Positions 24,433-36,426 of a stretch of DNA of 64,000 bases are shown here, in pieces (position 1 is the first letter of the stretch; each line of letters starts with the position of its first letter). The position numbers were made by a program, and so were the translations under genes. The notes below the pieces were generated by a model. The model was not told the DNA's origin. It did not search any database and was given only the letters and a program-made list of their open reading frames with translations. The stretch covers positions 24,224 to 88,223 of the forward strand of contig QKWP01001278.1 in the NCBI GenBank assembly GCA_003550325.1, in the 5' to 3' direction. This DNA comes from Gigaspora rosea. Its lineage: Eukaryota > Glomeromycota > Glomeromycetes > Diversisporales > Gigasporaceae.

Positions 24433-24553
24433 TAATGTTTAAAAATTATAATACTGTGCAGCGGAATTCTGTCAAAGTATTATGTACATAAAAGAAAGAA
24501 AACTAAACTACGCCTAATAGAAAGTTCTAGAAAGAAATTTTATCTTGAATTTT

Positions 24554-24969
24554 CTACCAAAACATCTCATGTGTTATTTGTTTATTTGCAGGATTCAAAT
24601 TCACTCGTGACTGATTCCGATTAGGTAGATGTATTTCCAAATTGGAAGGAGTAAACACTGCTGATCTTTTGGAGGGGTAAACTGGATTGCCCACTTTTTG
24701 GCAAAATTTCGAAAAAACCAAAGAGAGATAGCAAGGAGACCAAAACTTGTAAAGAGTGTAAGTTTTACGTTTTGTAGAATAGTATAGATAACCAAAAGTA
24801 TGTTTTTGTCTAGACTTCCACATCTTTTAACAAAAAACTCTAGGGTTTTAGCCCTACTATGTTTTCTATAGCAATGAAGTCTTCTACTCGGAGAACCAAA
24901 CCCACAAGGAAAAATCTTTTTCAGCTCTATTTCAGTCTTCTTGCATGCAATCTGAAGTCCTGTATCCAA
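24554..24969 (-). other. Overlapping unassigned open frames
   Basis: Two overlapping minus-strand frames of 89 and 122 codons. The peptides are basic and aromatic without a motif I recognise. They lie inside the nested-repeat block, so a transposon origin is more likely than a host gene. Confidence 0.3.
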
Positions 24970-25119
24970 GTTGCTTCTAGATAGAGTTTTTGTTATGTAT
25001 AAAAATACTAACTACAAAATTTNCTATTTCAGTCTTCTCACATGCAATCTGAAGTCCTGTATCCAAGTTGCTTCTAGATAGAGTTTTTGTTATGTATAAA
25101 AATACTAACTACAAAATTT
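24927..25119. repeat. 96-bp duplication around a single N: assembly join
   Basis: 24927-25022 and 25024-25119 are the same 96 bases with two differences, separated by one N at 25023. This is what an unmerged contig overlap looks like, so the duplication is probably not real. Confidence 0.88.
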
Positions 25120-25324
25120 TTGTAGGTCGGTGCTTATGGGAAGTTTTGGTCCAGAGGATCGTCGGAAAGAGTTTTTTTTCTTTTTCAAAAATATTTGATA
25201 TAGTTATATTATTTATTTTTTATTATTAAAGTAATTATATAAGTTTATTATTTATAGCCACTCTTTGTTATAATTACCTAATTTGTGTATCCAAAACAGG
25301 GAACTATATTAAAATGCAACTGTA

Positions 25325-26410
25325 GTTATACTAGCCAAGTACTTGTGCCTTCAGCATGGAATTTTGTAAAATTTCTAATGTCTTGAATTTAAAAGGTAAA
25401 TTTATTTTTCAAAAAATTTTAAAGAGTACATCTAATAATAATACTCTATAATTAAAACTTGGATCTTATTCACTAATTATATTGCTTATTATTGAATAGT
25501 ACCCAGGAGTATAGCTATAAGTAATTATTACTTTTATACTTGTTTCTTACAAAGTTTTTGAGATACTATTCAGTTCAAAAAATGGAGTTCTTGAATAAAA
25601 CACAGATAATTTATGCAGTGTTATAGAGTAGTTGAAATCCTCTTTATTTCTATTTATCTATTTAAATATCATGGTTGAGTCATATATCTGCACCATATTT
25701 TATTAAAATATACTACATTTACTGTATAAATCACCTAGAGTTTCTTATTTAAACCCATTAAAAAACATATTTGACTTTGAGGGAGAATCCATTTCTAGAA
25801 GGGCCTTTGTATATAAAAATATATATAAAGCTTAAAAACATCTTAAATTTCTTATAATATACTATATTATGAACCCAGGTCTCTTACTTTTTATCAAATC
25901 AAACCAAAGTATCAAACCAGGTCTGCTATCACAGGTATCTACAATTATCTGAGTAGTTTATACAATGAAATACAGTATTTATTACAATGTGCACACTTTT
26001 AGAAAGTAGAATTTAATATAATCATTGGTTGAATTGGATTTTAATGTTAATTTTATCCAAATTTTGATTTAAATGCAAATATTTTTATACTTATATTAAT
26101 ATGAATACTATAAAATAAAATTATATGGTAAATATTTATTTGTTTATTTCTAATGCCAAATATTATTAAATTCTTGAGTGTAAATATCCATAGATATAAG
26201 TAACTTATTTTAAATATTTAAATTAATGCTCACAAACTAAATTATTAAGAATAAATAAATAATAAATATTTATATTCATGGGTTAAATAGCTAGCTTATT
26301 TTTATACTTAGATTAATAACATTCTTTTTGCATATGCACTAAATCATTATAGATAAATTATATAATTATATTAAATATTAATAACTTGGATATCTTATTT
26401 TAAATACTTA
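25325..26410. other. AT-rich stretch without genes
   Basis: No frame, hairpin or repeat pair could be supported here. Confidence 0.4.
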
Positions 26411-26412
26411 TA

Positions 26413-26571
26413 CAGTATAACCTGTAAAACTGATCCTTTTAAAACTAATAACTTGTCAAAACTGATAAAAAATTAATCTACTATCTCTATTTCTATATAG
26501 TAAACTTTTTAAATCTGATAACCTTTTAAAATTCTGTTCACTATATGTATCAGTTTTGAAAAAGTATACTA
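26413..26571. mobile_element. Pogo-like MITE with AAAACTGAT words
   Basis: CAGTATAACCTGTAAAACTG at the left faces TAGTATACTTTTTCAAAACT on the other strand, each next to TA (26411-26412, 26572-26573). AAAACTGAT or its complement recurs inside. CAGTATAA also begins the TIRs of Drosophila pogo. Confidence 0.65.
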
Positions 26572-26972
26572 TATTAATAAAAATATCTTTTACACTTACA
26601 CATTATAGCCCTTTTTGATTTAGTTAGGTCAATGGTCTTTGAATTGTTTTTAAATCCTGTGAATCATGTGATTACATATAGTAATTACATATTTTGATAA
26701 ACTCATTTTAATTATTCATATATTTCTTTTTATTGATAAATAAAATTTTACATCTATGATGAAGATAAGGTAGCTATCTATATTCTATTTATGGACTCAC
26801 AAATTCAAAAATTTTCGAAAAAAATGTAAATAATATTTGCAAACTTGAACAGCTTAATATTCTTTATATATACAGACTAAAATAAAATATAGTTAATAAA
26901 TATTCATAACTTGATAGTTTGCTTTAAATACTTAAAGTGATAAACATTTTTATACTCACATGTCAATAATTA

Positions 26973-27201
26973 TTGTTGGGGATAATGCTAAAACCAAATG
27001 ATGTTGAAATTTGGGGTCACAATTTGAAACTATAAGCTCTGCTAAAATCTACATATACTCTTTAAATATCAAATCTACACCAAAACCATACCCTAACACT
27101 ATAAGACAAAAATGAAACAAACATCTCAAAAAATCTTAAAATTTTATCTCAAAATAAATTAAAATTTTAGGATCATCTGATTTTAGCATTATCCCCAACA
27201 A
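26973..27201. mobile_element. Miniature TIR element, family B copy 1
   Basis: TTGTTGGGGATAATGCTAAA at the left and its complement at the right are near-perfect inverted repeats. TTA flanks both sides (26970-26972, 27202-27204), as for PIF/Harbinger-type insertion. The core (GAAACTATAAGCTCTGCTAA, TTTAAATATCAAATCTAC, TATAAGACAAAAA) is shared with 55046-55271, although the outer TIR is different there. Confidence 0.8.
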
Positions 27202-27368
27202 TTATAATAAATAAATAAAATTTAAATAGCAAATATCTATGATTAAGTTTTAGATAAATATATTCAGATAATACATAGTTATTAGGTGTATAGTGAACAT
27301 TAATAAATATTACCTGTCTAAAATATAGACAAAATAATTATAATATTGGCGGATTTGTAGAATTTTGA

Positions 27369-27481
27369 TAAATAGAAAACCCATGAGCCATAGCTCTGGT
27401 CAAATTTGCAATCTGATTTGAAACTTGCCAAATGATCTGCCAATTTGACCAGAGTTAAAGCTTATGAGTTTTTTCTATTTA
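27369..27481. repeat. Foldback MITE
   Basis: About 40-bp arms (TAAATAGAAAACCCATGAGC...CTCTGGTCAAATTTG against TAAATAGAAAAAACTCATAA...CTCTGGTCAAATTGG) with a short central loop of TTTGCAATCTGATTTG type. Confidence 0.75.
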
Positions 27482-29069
27482 CTGAAGTAGTTATATGTTC
27501 TGAAATTACTGTCAATATTAACCTGCGTGTAGAATTGTACTTTCTTGTAACATAGGTATAATATTCCTAAAGAGCAAAAAGTAAGTAAAATATTAAAGAT
27601 CATGAAGGTAATATCACGTAACTATTTAGTAGTTGTAAGGTTAAAACATTAGCAATATAGTGTAATGAAGTATATGGTTAAATCAAGGTTTGCATTTATA
27701 TACAAAATTCTGATTGATTGGATAATAATTTTATAAAGTAACATATCTGTATATATCATTAAAAGATTGTTAACTACGTTTTTGGTTATAGTATGACAGC
27801 ATCACTCATCTAACTTATTAAGGGTTTCTTGATTATATATTTTTATATATGTACATATGTACATAGGCAATCCAGCACCATGACCTAAGTGATTATACAT
27901 CAGATATATTGCATACTTGCTTTGCCTATGAACAGGAAAGGAGTTTTCCATAGTGGAAACAAAGAGTATGATTTATATGACTGTGAAACGACGTTCATCT
28001 ACGCAACCTTGCATTTGGTTGGATGCTACAATTGGCAGTGGTTTCTAAATATGTAAAATATGGACAATTTCAGGTTGATAATTGCCCATTTAAAACATTG
28101 ACATGTGACTGCGTGTAGTGAATTTATAGCTTATTGCAATGTTATTGCAGTTATATATATACACATACATATTCACATCTGATTGGATTGGCTATGCTTT
28201 TTAAATTCTTAAATGTAGCTGAATGTGTTCGACTATCTGATGTGACCGATGTAACCAATGCCAAGGTTACGTTTCTATTGCATCGAGTTTGCGTTATGTT
28301 TATATTGAGATTTATGCTATAAGGCATTTTTAATGATGCAACATCCGCAAATCTCATAACTAATTGTATAGTACAATGTATTAAACGCAGTAAAAACATG
28401 AATTTCTGCACTTAATCATCACGATATGCATCACATAATACTATATTTATCTATTGTCTTTCGGAATTGCACTAACTAAATATGTTATGAACGCGTATCG
28501 ACATTGCGATTGAGGTAAATTTTAATAGCTAAAACCTTATTACTTATAAAATTTAATTGTATCCGAAATCTATGAGCTTTCCAGAGCAGCCGCCTCAAAG
28601 TTCGCGAATAATTGACATCATGATCGCAGCTGTCGCAGAAATAATCGATTGTTTAATTAATTGATTGGATGCTGAAGCAGTGACATTATCATTAACGAAT
28701 TTCGGGGGCCTGATTTGTGACACGTAATGAATTTTGTGATGAACATCAGCAAATTTCCGTACGCTTTGTATATCGGGTTAGGGTAGAGTGAAATCCACAT
28801 TTCACCCATTACATTTCTAATGCGATTATCGTAGCAAATTTCAAATTTACGGTAATAAAAATGTAATTTTTGATGTTATAATCGGCCAGTATTTGGCTTC
28901 GGCTGAAAAATAATTGCCAATGATCATAAAATTCATCAAGTTCCCTACTAAATTCCAAGTCGGCTGCATCTGTATTTCTAAATTAGGCTTTCCTTATAAA
29001 TTACGTTTAATCCTGGCCATTATTCAAACAATGCCCCAGACATTATTTTGCGTTTATACAGTTTATCAT
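27482..29069. other. Intergenic stretch with scattered repeat fragments
   Basis: No gene supported. 28995-29060 (TTCAAACAATGCCCCAGACA, TTATTTTGCGTTTAT) is a third relative of the small palindromic family at 33851-33940 and 39385-39469. Confidence 0.35.
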
Positions 29070-29110
29070 CCGTTCCTGGTTTAGTGTGACTGCGTCGCGC
29101 AGCTACTTAT
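29070..29110 (+). repeat. Dispersed hairpin motif, copy 2
   Basis: CCGTTCCTGGTTTAGTGTGA then CTGCG-TCG-CGCAG and CTACTTA, the reverse orientation of the copy at 16678-16719. Confidence 0.55.
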
Positions 29111-29444
29111 GTTTAATTGAATACTGGACCATTGGAGGCTGGGGAGATAAACAAAACCGGCGGTGCTAAATTCGTGTAGATCTTAAGTGCTGATCGGTAT
29201 AAAAAATCTAGTTTAGCACTGGAATAAATCAAAACTTATCGCCATATCTTTACTAACCTCTAATTTAATGCATATTCTATTTCGATCTAATGCTCACTCA
29301 ATACCCAGTCTTTATATCCATTATATTTAGTGCAGGTTCCACCAGCTGATAAAATGTTTATTCATCACCATACCTTATCTTCAAGATCTTTATCCCCTCA
29401 CTGTAACTTATTAATAGAATAACAAAAACTATATAATTATTTAA

Positions 29445-29553
29445 CCAACTTGTCCATTGGTCCATTGAAACTATAACTACCCCAATGGAACCAATGGATC
29501 TGGTCAATGGAACTGAGGTCAATTAATACCAATAGACAAAAGTGCCAACTCTG
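29445..29553 (-). mobile_element. hAT-like end with CCATTGG/CCAATGG words
   Basis: TCCATTGGTCCATTG, CCCAATGGAACCAATGGAT and GTCAATGGAAC lead to GTGCCAACTCTG, complementary to CAGAGTTGGCAC. It pairs in type with the end at 18360. The 8-bp flanks of the two do not match, so they are ends of different copies. Confidence 0.45.
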
Positions 29554-29937
29554 GTTATATGCGTTAAAATTTGTGATTCTCACGATCGACTTTATCATTG
29601 TAATAAAGAATCTTCATAATTTTAACCAGAATTCTTTTGCTATTCGAATATTGTGTCACACACCCATTAGTTCACTTCTTTGAAGTCTGTTTATAATTTG
29701 GAAAAGAATATTTATTAAATTAAATTTTATTGATTCTAAATTGATGTGATTATAACGAATTCTAAATGAACATGTAATAAGAAAGTTCAGTTTCTATTTA
29801 GTATATTATTGATTAATTAATGAATTATAACCAAATTGTAACAACTTTTTTTCTCAAGGTCATTTTGCTAAGGAATAATAGAATCTCAAAGGCATCTAAT
29901 ATGGTAGAAATAATGTATTTTGAATTGAATATAAGTC

Positions 29938-30190
29938 AACAGATAATATAAAAGCGCCTATGGTGTTTTACACCATAGGTAAATTAGATCTGCAAATCTG
30001 TGTAAGGAATTTTTTTTATTATAGCCCCAAAGGTGGTTTCATAAGCAAACTTTTAGATATTATGTTTTTTTAAAAAATAAACAAAAAAACCGAAATTTTA
30101 TGTTACCCCTGATCTTAAATTTTGATTGGCTATTATAATGGTTTTGTGTAACATGGTGTAAAACACCATAGGTGCATTTTAGTAAACCCG
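29938..30190. mobile_element. Miniature TIR element, family A copy 2
   Basis: Reverse orientation to copy 1. Palindromic ends GGTGTTTTACACC lie in matching inverted arms (AAAGCGCCTATGGTG...). Flanking ATAAGTC is repeated (29931-29937, 30191-30197). The corresponding place in segmental copy A (about 34325) is uninterrupted, which is direct evidence of insertion. The central part with the ACCCTAACCCTA motif is missing. Confidence 0.88.
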
Positions 30191-30917
30191 ATAAGTCGAT
30201 ATCCTTAAAATTAGATACAATATGATTGAAAATTTTTCTTTAAGATAAGACATTTTTTCGAATTGGATACTATTAAAGTTATAATGTGTGAAAAACATAA
30301 TACACACAATCATACAAATAAAAAATGAATTCACAAATGTAAATACAGTAGACAAGAATACTTGTTGCAAAAAAAATAAACATTCAAATAGCTTGAAATT
30401 GCCTTCTTTAAATCCTAAGCACTAATCAGCAGCTTAAGCTCTATTTGTCCATCTGTAATATATATACTTAGGATAATTAGCAGACTGAACTACCCAGATA
30501 ATCGCTATTTTACCTGGTTTATCCGTGAGCTATCCAGGTATCCTCTATCCAGGTCCAACACTTAGTTAAAGAAATACTTCGATTTATATTAATGTTATTA
30601 TAGAGATAACTAAAAAAAAGATTAAAGAACCAATTTTTTTAATTAGACAAAAAATTTTACTATTAAAATTTATCGATCATATAACTTTAATTATGATATT
30701 ATTAATTTATAATTATTTAATTTTTTATAAAACGATTTTATCACTCATAGAAGTTGAAATTTATTAGGTATATAAAATTTCAAAAATGGTTAATTAATTT
30801 AGCCCTTAATCTGCTTAATTCTGTATTAGTAATATTTCCTCCTAAAAAAATAAGGATAATAAAATGTCTTGTTAGAATATACTAATTAAAATATAATTAT
30901 CTTATTAATAAGAATAA

Positions 30918-31650
30918 TTAATAATTAATTATAATAGTAACATTACGAAGATAGTAAAATGTGTCATTGAGGGGTCCAGGACTCCCTGAACTTCCTACCA
31001 TCTGCAAGTTCGGGCGGCCAGTTGGGACAAGTTAGCCAGAATGCTATGGCAGGAAAAATGTAAAGACAATATTTAGAAATCCAAATACATGTTTAATATT
31101 AAAATTGAAAATTAATGCAAAAAAAAAAAAAAGATAAAAAGATAAAAAGAGCGACCCATAGCACCTGGCCAAGTTCCAAAAGTCATAGGTGCTATAAATT
31201 CACCACATATCAAATAATTTGGATATTGAGAATTAACTTTAATAAGTTTTTTGGCATGGATAGTACCCGATAGATAATCGAAAATCCTGCCATTTATTTG
31301 ACTATTATTTCTGGTTGCTTTAAGTGTCAAAACTGAGTTATTTAAATAAATATTCTCATGGTAAGAAGAATTGCCTAACATTAGAGCTGCACCATTATGC
31401 GAAGAGCCCCAGCTGCAATAACAAAAAAAAAAAAAGATAGATCAAATTCCATAATTCATATATTTGGATATAACAAAAATTAGGAAATTTATCACAAACG
31501 AACGGGTAGAGATAGCCCCAATATGACTCTAAGCTGCTATAATTTGAGAAGGATGATTGTGGGATCATGATATCAACTTTGGCAAAAAATTACAGAAGTA
31601 AAATACACAGTTATAAAGAGAAGTGGTAAGCAGATTGCTAAACGAAACAT
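30918..31650 (-). pseudogene. GH16-like glucanase pseudogene (copy B)
   Basis: Same exon order as 35396-36360. The signal-peptide exon starts MFRLAICLP, but a frameshift in a T run near the end of the signal peptide ruins the frame. The middle exon is intact (ALMLGNSSYHENIYLNNSV... GEFIAPMTFGTWPGA) with a GTTATTGCAG acceptor. The last exon has lost about 230 bp right after FWLTCPNWPPE, including the catalytic ExDxxE stretch, and resumes at the GSSGSPGP tail. Non-functional. Confidence 0.8.
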
Positions 31651-31712
31651 TGTTGATTCAGTACACTATCTAATTGAAAAATCTTTGACAGAGGCATTAT
31701 GGAATTTACAGT

Positions 31713-32150
31713 ATATAATCACGATTTGATCGTCTTTTTGTATCTTCACCCGTTACCACCTTATTTTTTTTTTTTATAGTTCATCATTTCTTATTTTATA
31801 CCTTCTATATATATCTTTTCTTATTACCATAAATATTATTCATACTATGATAAGATCGAGGACGCGTACTTCCAACTGTTCAATATTAAAGGAACGAATG
31901 ATATTGTTATCTGAATAATTCAATTCTCGTTCCTTTTAATCATTGCACTGCAATCGGACGTAATCCCGAAAATAGAAAGGAGATAGATTATTTAATCGAG
32001 ATTGATAAGGATGAATAAAAAGCGTTTAATTATTCTAAAAGTTCTGCTAATCAGTTAAAATTTCACACAAGGCTTTAGAATGAAAAGTAAACGTTTTGAA
32101 AGTATCGGGAAACACTTGATTTAGAGTTGAGGACTTTAAGGGACTTTTCT
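31713..32150. other. Intergenic
   Basis: AT-rich; CTATATATATC and T-rich runs; nothing supported. Confidence 0.35.
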
Positions 32151-32290
32151 TGGCGTTGGTAAATCAAAATGAAATTAGAATAGAGGACTTGGCGTTGGTA
32201 GATCAAAATGAAATTAGAGTAGAGGACTTGGCGTTGGTAGATCAAAATGAAATTAGAGTAGAGAACTTTAAGGGATTTGGCGTTGGTAGA
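32151..32290 (+). repeat. 39-bp minisatellite, about four units
   Basis: TGGCGTTGGTAGATCAAAAT followed by GAAATTAGAGTAGAGGACT, starting at 32151, 32190, 32229 and 32278 (last spacing longer by ten bases). Confidence 0.9.
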
Positions 32291-32417
32291 TCAAAAGTAG
32301 GGGCCTTTTAGTGTAACGTTTTTATATTATAAAATATATTATTTGTGTAATAAAAATATAAAAAATCTATTGGATACATGCCTAAATGTATATCATGTGA
32401 TTTGTTTACTATTATGA

Positions 32418-33094
32418 CAGGGATGTAAATGACTTTAAATGACTCAAATGACAAATGACTTCATTTAACTCTGGTTAATCGATTATCTAATACTCTTAGC
32501 CAATTAAAATTATTATTGTTCTTCGTAAAATAAAACGTTGCTAGATGCTATCTAATAAAAATTATTATACATGATAAATAACTGAATCATTTGATGGATG
32601 ATTGCCATTTGTATTTTGGCTAAATGACTAGGTCATTTCCATACCGGTTGTAAAACGACATTCTAATCGAATCATATATGAAGTGATTAAAAAAAACGCT
32701 AGACAAAAAAATAATGTATTTACTTTTTCTAAAAAAAAATAAAAAAAAGTTCGTGAATAATAATTTACCGATTATAAAATGATATAAATCATTTTCGAAT
32801 TTACAAACGGCATGTTAATTAATAATCGACGTGAATTGAGAAATGATGCGAACATATGTATTATTTAAAACATGCATTATACAAGTTTTTTCGTGATCGG
32901 TAGGATGTCAACTCTATGCAAAATGACCTAATGACCAAATGACCCCGGTCATTTGGAGAAATGACCATAGTCATTTGGTCACGAGTCATTTCCAAAAGAC
33001 CCAAAATTTGAATGATCTCAAATGAGCGGTCATTTTGAGGTCATTTGAGGTCATTTGAAAAATTGGCAAATGACCAGGTCATTTACCATCCCTG
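32418..33094. mobile_element. hAT-like element with AAATGACC/GGTCATTT word arrays
   Basis: Ends CAGGGATGTAAATGAC and GTCATTTACCATCCCTG are inverted repeats. Flanks TATTATGA (32410-32417) and CATTATGA (33095-33102) match at 7 of 8 positions. Both margins are packed with AAATGAC/GTCATTT words in both orientations (more than a dozen); the middle is ordinary AT-rich DNA without a transposase. 677 bp, non-autonomous. Confidence 0.85.
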
Positions 33095-33850
33095 CATTAT
33101 GATATGATCAAATTCTCGGTACAAAACTGCGTGTCACCATTTTCTGCTCCGACTGATCCTAAATTCTGCCCGCTCTATGATTCAATTATGCGAATTATGT
33201 GATAAATTTTTTCGAATTATGCTGCAAATTATGCAAATCAGGTAGAAATATGCAATCATAAGGAATGTAAAATTACTGTAATTTATAAATTTTATCATAA
33301 GTTACTGAAACTTACAGGTAAATTACTATACTTCCCGAAGCTTTCCGGCAATTATACAAGTGCTTTGTGTTCATTGACTGTCTATTTTCCCGAATGTTAA
33401 CCTCAACTTTACTCCCAGCTATAAGAAATAACCTTGACCAAACAGTAAAAAAAAATTAAGATCTTTCACTACGAACTTTATCAGTGATTATCTATTCATA
33501 AAACCAGTAAATTTACTATGCGTTATCTTAAATTTAAAATTATTTTATACAATAAAAACTAGAGGAATGTTATCCTATATATTTATGTTATTGCAGCATT
33601 ACAGTTTTTAACACATTACTGGAATAGCATTATAATATTTAGATACAACAGTATTATGTATTTCAATATAACGTCGTTACGTATTGCGGCATTACTAATA
33701 CCGTAACCGTATTAGTTTGCCACACTACTGTTCGTATTACTCACAAATTTACACGTGATCAATAACATAATAAATAAATACCTCTTTAACTATATCTGTT
33801 GATACTTTGGCTTCAAGAAAGATTATTATAAATACTGTAAATTTGATAAA
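33095..33850. other. Intergenic
   Basis: AT-rich with no supported gene; several short AT palindromes only. Confidence 0.35.
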
Positions 33851-33940
33851 ATTATGCGGGCCGGGCGTTATTTCGAGTCATGGAACGAATTAAGCCTAAT
33901 TTAGGCCGAAATTCGAAATTACACCCCTGCGCGTTATTAC
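33851..33940. repeat. Small palindromic repeat (CAGGGGTGTAATTTCG family)
   Basis: On the minus strand it reads CGCGCAGGGGTGTAATTTCG ... CGAAATAACGCCCGGCC, arms facing each other within 90 bp. Relatives are at 39385-39469 and 28995-29060. Confidence 0.55.
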
Positions 33941-34786
33941 ACGCAAATACGGTTTGCCGTAAAATTTGCGATCAACGTTATTATGATAAAGAACTTCATA
34001 ATTTTGATCAGATTTCTTTTACCTATTTGAATATTGTCGCACGTTAATTCGTTTTAAGAAGTCTGTTTATAACTGGAAAAGAAAATTTTACTAAATCAAA
34101 ACATTTATCGATTCTAAATTGATCAAAATTCTAAATAAACATGTAATAAGAAAGTTCAGTTTCTACTTAGTATATTAATGGTTAATTGATGAATTATAAC
34201 CAAATTGTAACAACTATTCTCAAGATCATTTTATTAAAGAATAATAGAATCTCAAAAATATTCATTATTTTTTAACACAAATTTCTTAAATATGGCAGAA
34301 ATAATGTATTATAAATTGAATAAAAGTTGATATCCTTAAAATTAGATACAATATGATTGAAAATCTTTCTTTAAGTTATTTTTAAATTGAATACTATTAA
34401 AGTTATAGCATGTGAAAAACATAATATACACAATCATTATCATACAAATAAAAAATAAATTCACAAATGTAAATAGACAAGAATACTAGTTACAAAAAAA
34501 ATAGGCATAAATCACAAATTCAAATAGCTTGAAAAATGCTTTATTTAAATCCTAAGCACTAATCAGTCGTTTAAGCTCTATTTGACCATCTGTAATATAT
34601 ATACTTAGGATAATTGACAGAATGACCTTCCCAGGTAATTAATATTTTATCTGGTTTATCCGTGAACTATCAAGGTGTCCTTTATCCAGGACTAACTCTT
34701 AGTTAAAGACACGCTTCGATGTGGATTAATGTTTATTATAAAAATAGCTAAAAAAAAAAAAATTTAAAGAACCAATTTTTTAATTA

Positions 34787-35110
34787 GGCCACGCAAAGTT
34801 TGATTTTTCGTTTTGCATTACATGGAATCTGAAAACTTGGGTCGGTCGGTCTGATTTATATTTTAAATTTTATTTTTTTTGAATAAAGTTCATATATAAG
34901 GTTATGCAAGGTAAATTTTTCATTTCGCACAACAAGGAATCAAAATTGGGTGCAGTCATATTTTTCCGTCAATCCTATCGGACGATTACCGGATGAGAAT
35001 AGCGGAAAAAAAATAAATGTCAAAAATTTACAATTAAAAAGAAAATTTTTTGGAAAATTGTAAAATGGGTCGGCGAGTAATGCAAAACGAAAAATCAACT
35101 GTGCGTGGTC
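34787..35110. mobile_element. PIF/Harbinger-like MITE, absent from segmental copy B
   Basis: GGCCACGCAAAGTTTGATTT at the left faces GACCACGCACAGTTGATTTT on the other strand; the inverted repeat continues with TTCGTTTTGCATTAC. TTA flanks both sides (34784-34786, 35111-35113). Copy B at about 30640 reads straight through with a single TTA, confirming insertion and the 3-bp duplication. Confidence 0.9.
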
Positions 35111-35395
35111 TTAGATAAAAAAATTTACTACTGTAATAAACTTAATCAATCGTATTAACTTTAATTATGATAATATTAAATTATAATTATTTAATCTTTT
35201 ATAAACCGATTTTATCACTCATAGAAGATGAAATTTAACAGGTATATAAAATTTCAAAAATGGTTAATTAATTTGCACTTTATCGGATTAATACTGTATT
35301 AGTTATATTTCCTCCTAAAAAAAAAAAATAATGATAATAAAAGGTCTTGTTAGAGTATACAAATTAAAAAAATATAATTATCTTAATAACAAGAA

Positions 35396-36360
35396 TTAAT
35401 AATTACTTATAATATTAACATTACGAAGATAGTAAAATGTGTCATTGAAGGGTCCAGGACTCCCTGAACTTCCTTCCATCTGCAGGTCAATGATTAGCCA
35501 AAATTGTTTCCCTACAAAGTCTTCTGCTGTATGCGTTATATTTGTCATGTTATTAATAGAAAGTGTTACATTAACATCATCATTATTAATCATATTCATA
35601 TAAAAACAGAAGGTATTCCAGTCGTTAGGAGAAGTAATATTAATTTGATCACTGTAGGTAGGAACGGTTTGATTGATGTAAATATTAAAATTGTTTAAAG
35701 TACTGCCTTTGAATTCAAGCATGTCGACTTCGGGAGGCCAGGTGGTGCAAGTTAGCCAGAATGCTATGGCAGGAAAAATGTAAAGACAAGATTTGAACTC
35801 CAAAGACATGTTTAAATATTAAAATTGTAAATTAATGCAAAAAAAACAAAAAAAAAAATAAAAAAAGAGCGACTTATAGCACCTGGCCAAGTTCCAAAAA
35901 TCGTAGGTGCTATAAAAATCACCACATATCAAATAATTAGGATATTGAGAATTCACTTCAATAAGTTCTTTGCCATAATTAGTACCCGATAGATAATCGA
36001 AAATCCTGCCATTTATTTGACTATTATTTCTGGTTGCTTTAAGTGTCAAAACTGAGTTATTTAAATAAATATTCTCATGGTAAGAAGAATTGCCTAACAT
36101 TAGAGCTGCACCATTATGCGAAGTGCCCCAGCTACAGTAAAAAAAAAGATTAAATTTCATGGTTCTTATGTTTGAATATAACAAAAATTAGGAAATTTAT
36201 CACGAACGAACGGGTAGAGATAGCCCCAATATGACTCTAAACTGCTATAATTTGAAAAGGATGATTGTGGGATCATGATATCTACATCAGCAAGAGTTAC
36301 AGAAGAACAATACACAGCTATAAAGAGGAAAAGCAATAAACAGGTTGCTAAACGGAACAT
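35396..36360 (-). CDS. Secreted GH16-like beta-glucanase (copy A), probably damaged
   Basis: Exon 1 from ATG 36360 encodes a signal peptide (MFRLATCLLLFLFIAVYCSS). Exon 2 is 36131-35883 (acceptor CTGTAG) and exon 3 is 35763-35396 (119-nt intron from GTGCTA to CCATAG). Exon 2 has NGAALMLGNSS and LNNSVLTLKAT; exons 2 and 3 join as TWPG-A-FWLTC, followed by WPPEVDMLEF, which carries the ExDxxE catalytic signature of GH16 endo-glucanases. The tail has several N-x-S/T sites, fitting a secreted cell-wall protein. Two faults: exon 2 needs one base fewer in the TTTTTA run near 35925 to stay in frame (copy B keeps the frame there), and the exon 1 donor is unclear (GTTATA gives the wrong phase). This is either a young pseudogene or a homopolymer sequencing error. 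Confidence 0.65.
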
Positions 36361-36426
36361 TGTTGATTTAGTACACTAACTAATTGAAAAATTTTTGACA
36401 GACGCATTGTAGAATTTAAATTACAC

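Larger units (their letters stand above)
18488..25322. mobile_element. Pogo-like terminal repeats enclosing 6.8 kb of nested repeats
   Basis: Left end CAGTTGCACCTTAATATAGT and, on the other strand, right end CAGTTGCATTTTAATATAGT match at 18 of 20 positions, each next to TA (18486-18487, 25323-25324). Subterminal words GATATAGTTA and TATAGCCAC occur on both sides. The interior has no transposase; it holds a Tc1-like foldback element, a Helitron 3' end with a tandem array, and another inverted repeat. Either one old element bloated by later insertions, or two separate copies facing each other by chance; the matching TA flanks favour the first. Confidence 0.55.
29562..31712. repeat. Segmental duplication, copy B
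   Basis: Aligns in order and orientation with 33956-36421 (for example TAATAAGAAAGTTCAGTTTC, CATGTAATAAGAAAG, ATATATACTTAGGATAATT and the GH16-like exons). Copy B alone carries the MITE at 29938-30190; copy A alone carries the MITE at 34787-35110. Confidence 0.9.
33956..36421. repeat. Segmental duplication, copy A
   Basis: The more complete copy; see copy B at 29562-31712. The arms are still clearly similar but carry many differences and indels, so the duplication is not recent. Confidence 0.9.

Noticed and set aside
24554-24969. Two long minus-strand frames as a host gene
   Set aside because: They overlap in different frames, lack any known motif and lie in a nested-repeat block next to an assembly join.
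18360-29553. One 11-kb hAT-like element between the two CCATTGG ends
   Set aside because: The 8-bp flanks (ATGAACAT and GTTATATG) do not match, so they are ends of different copies.
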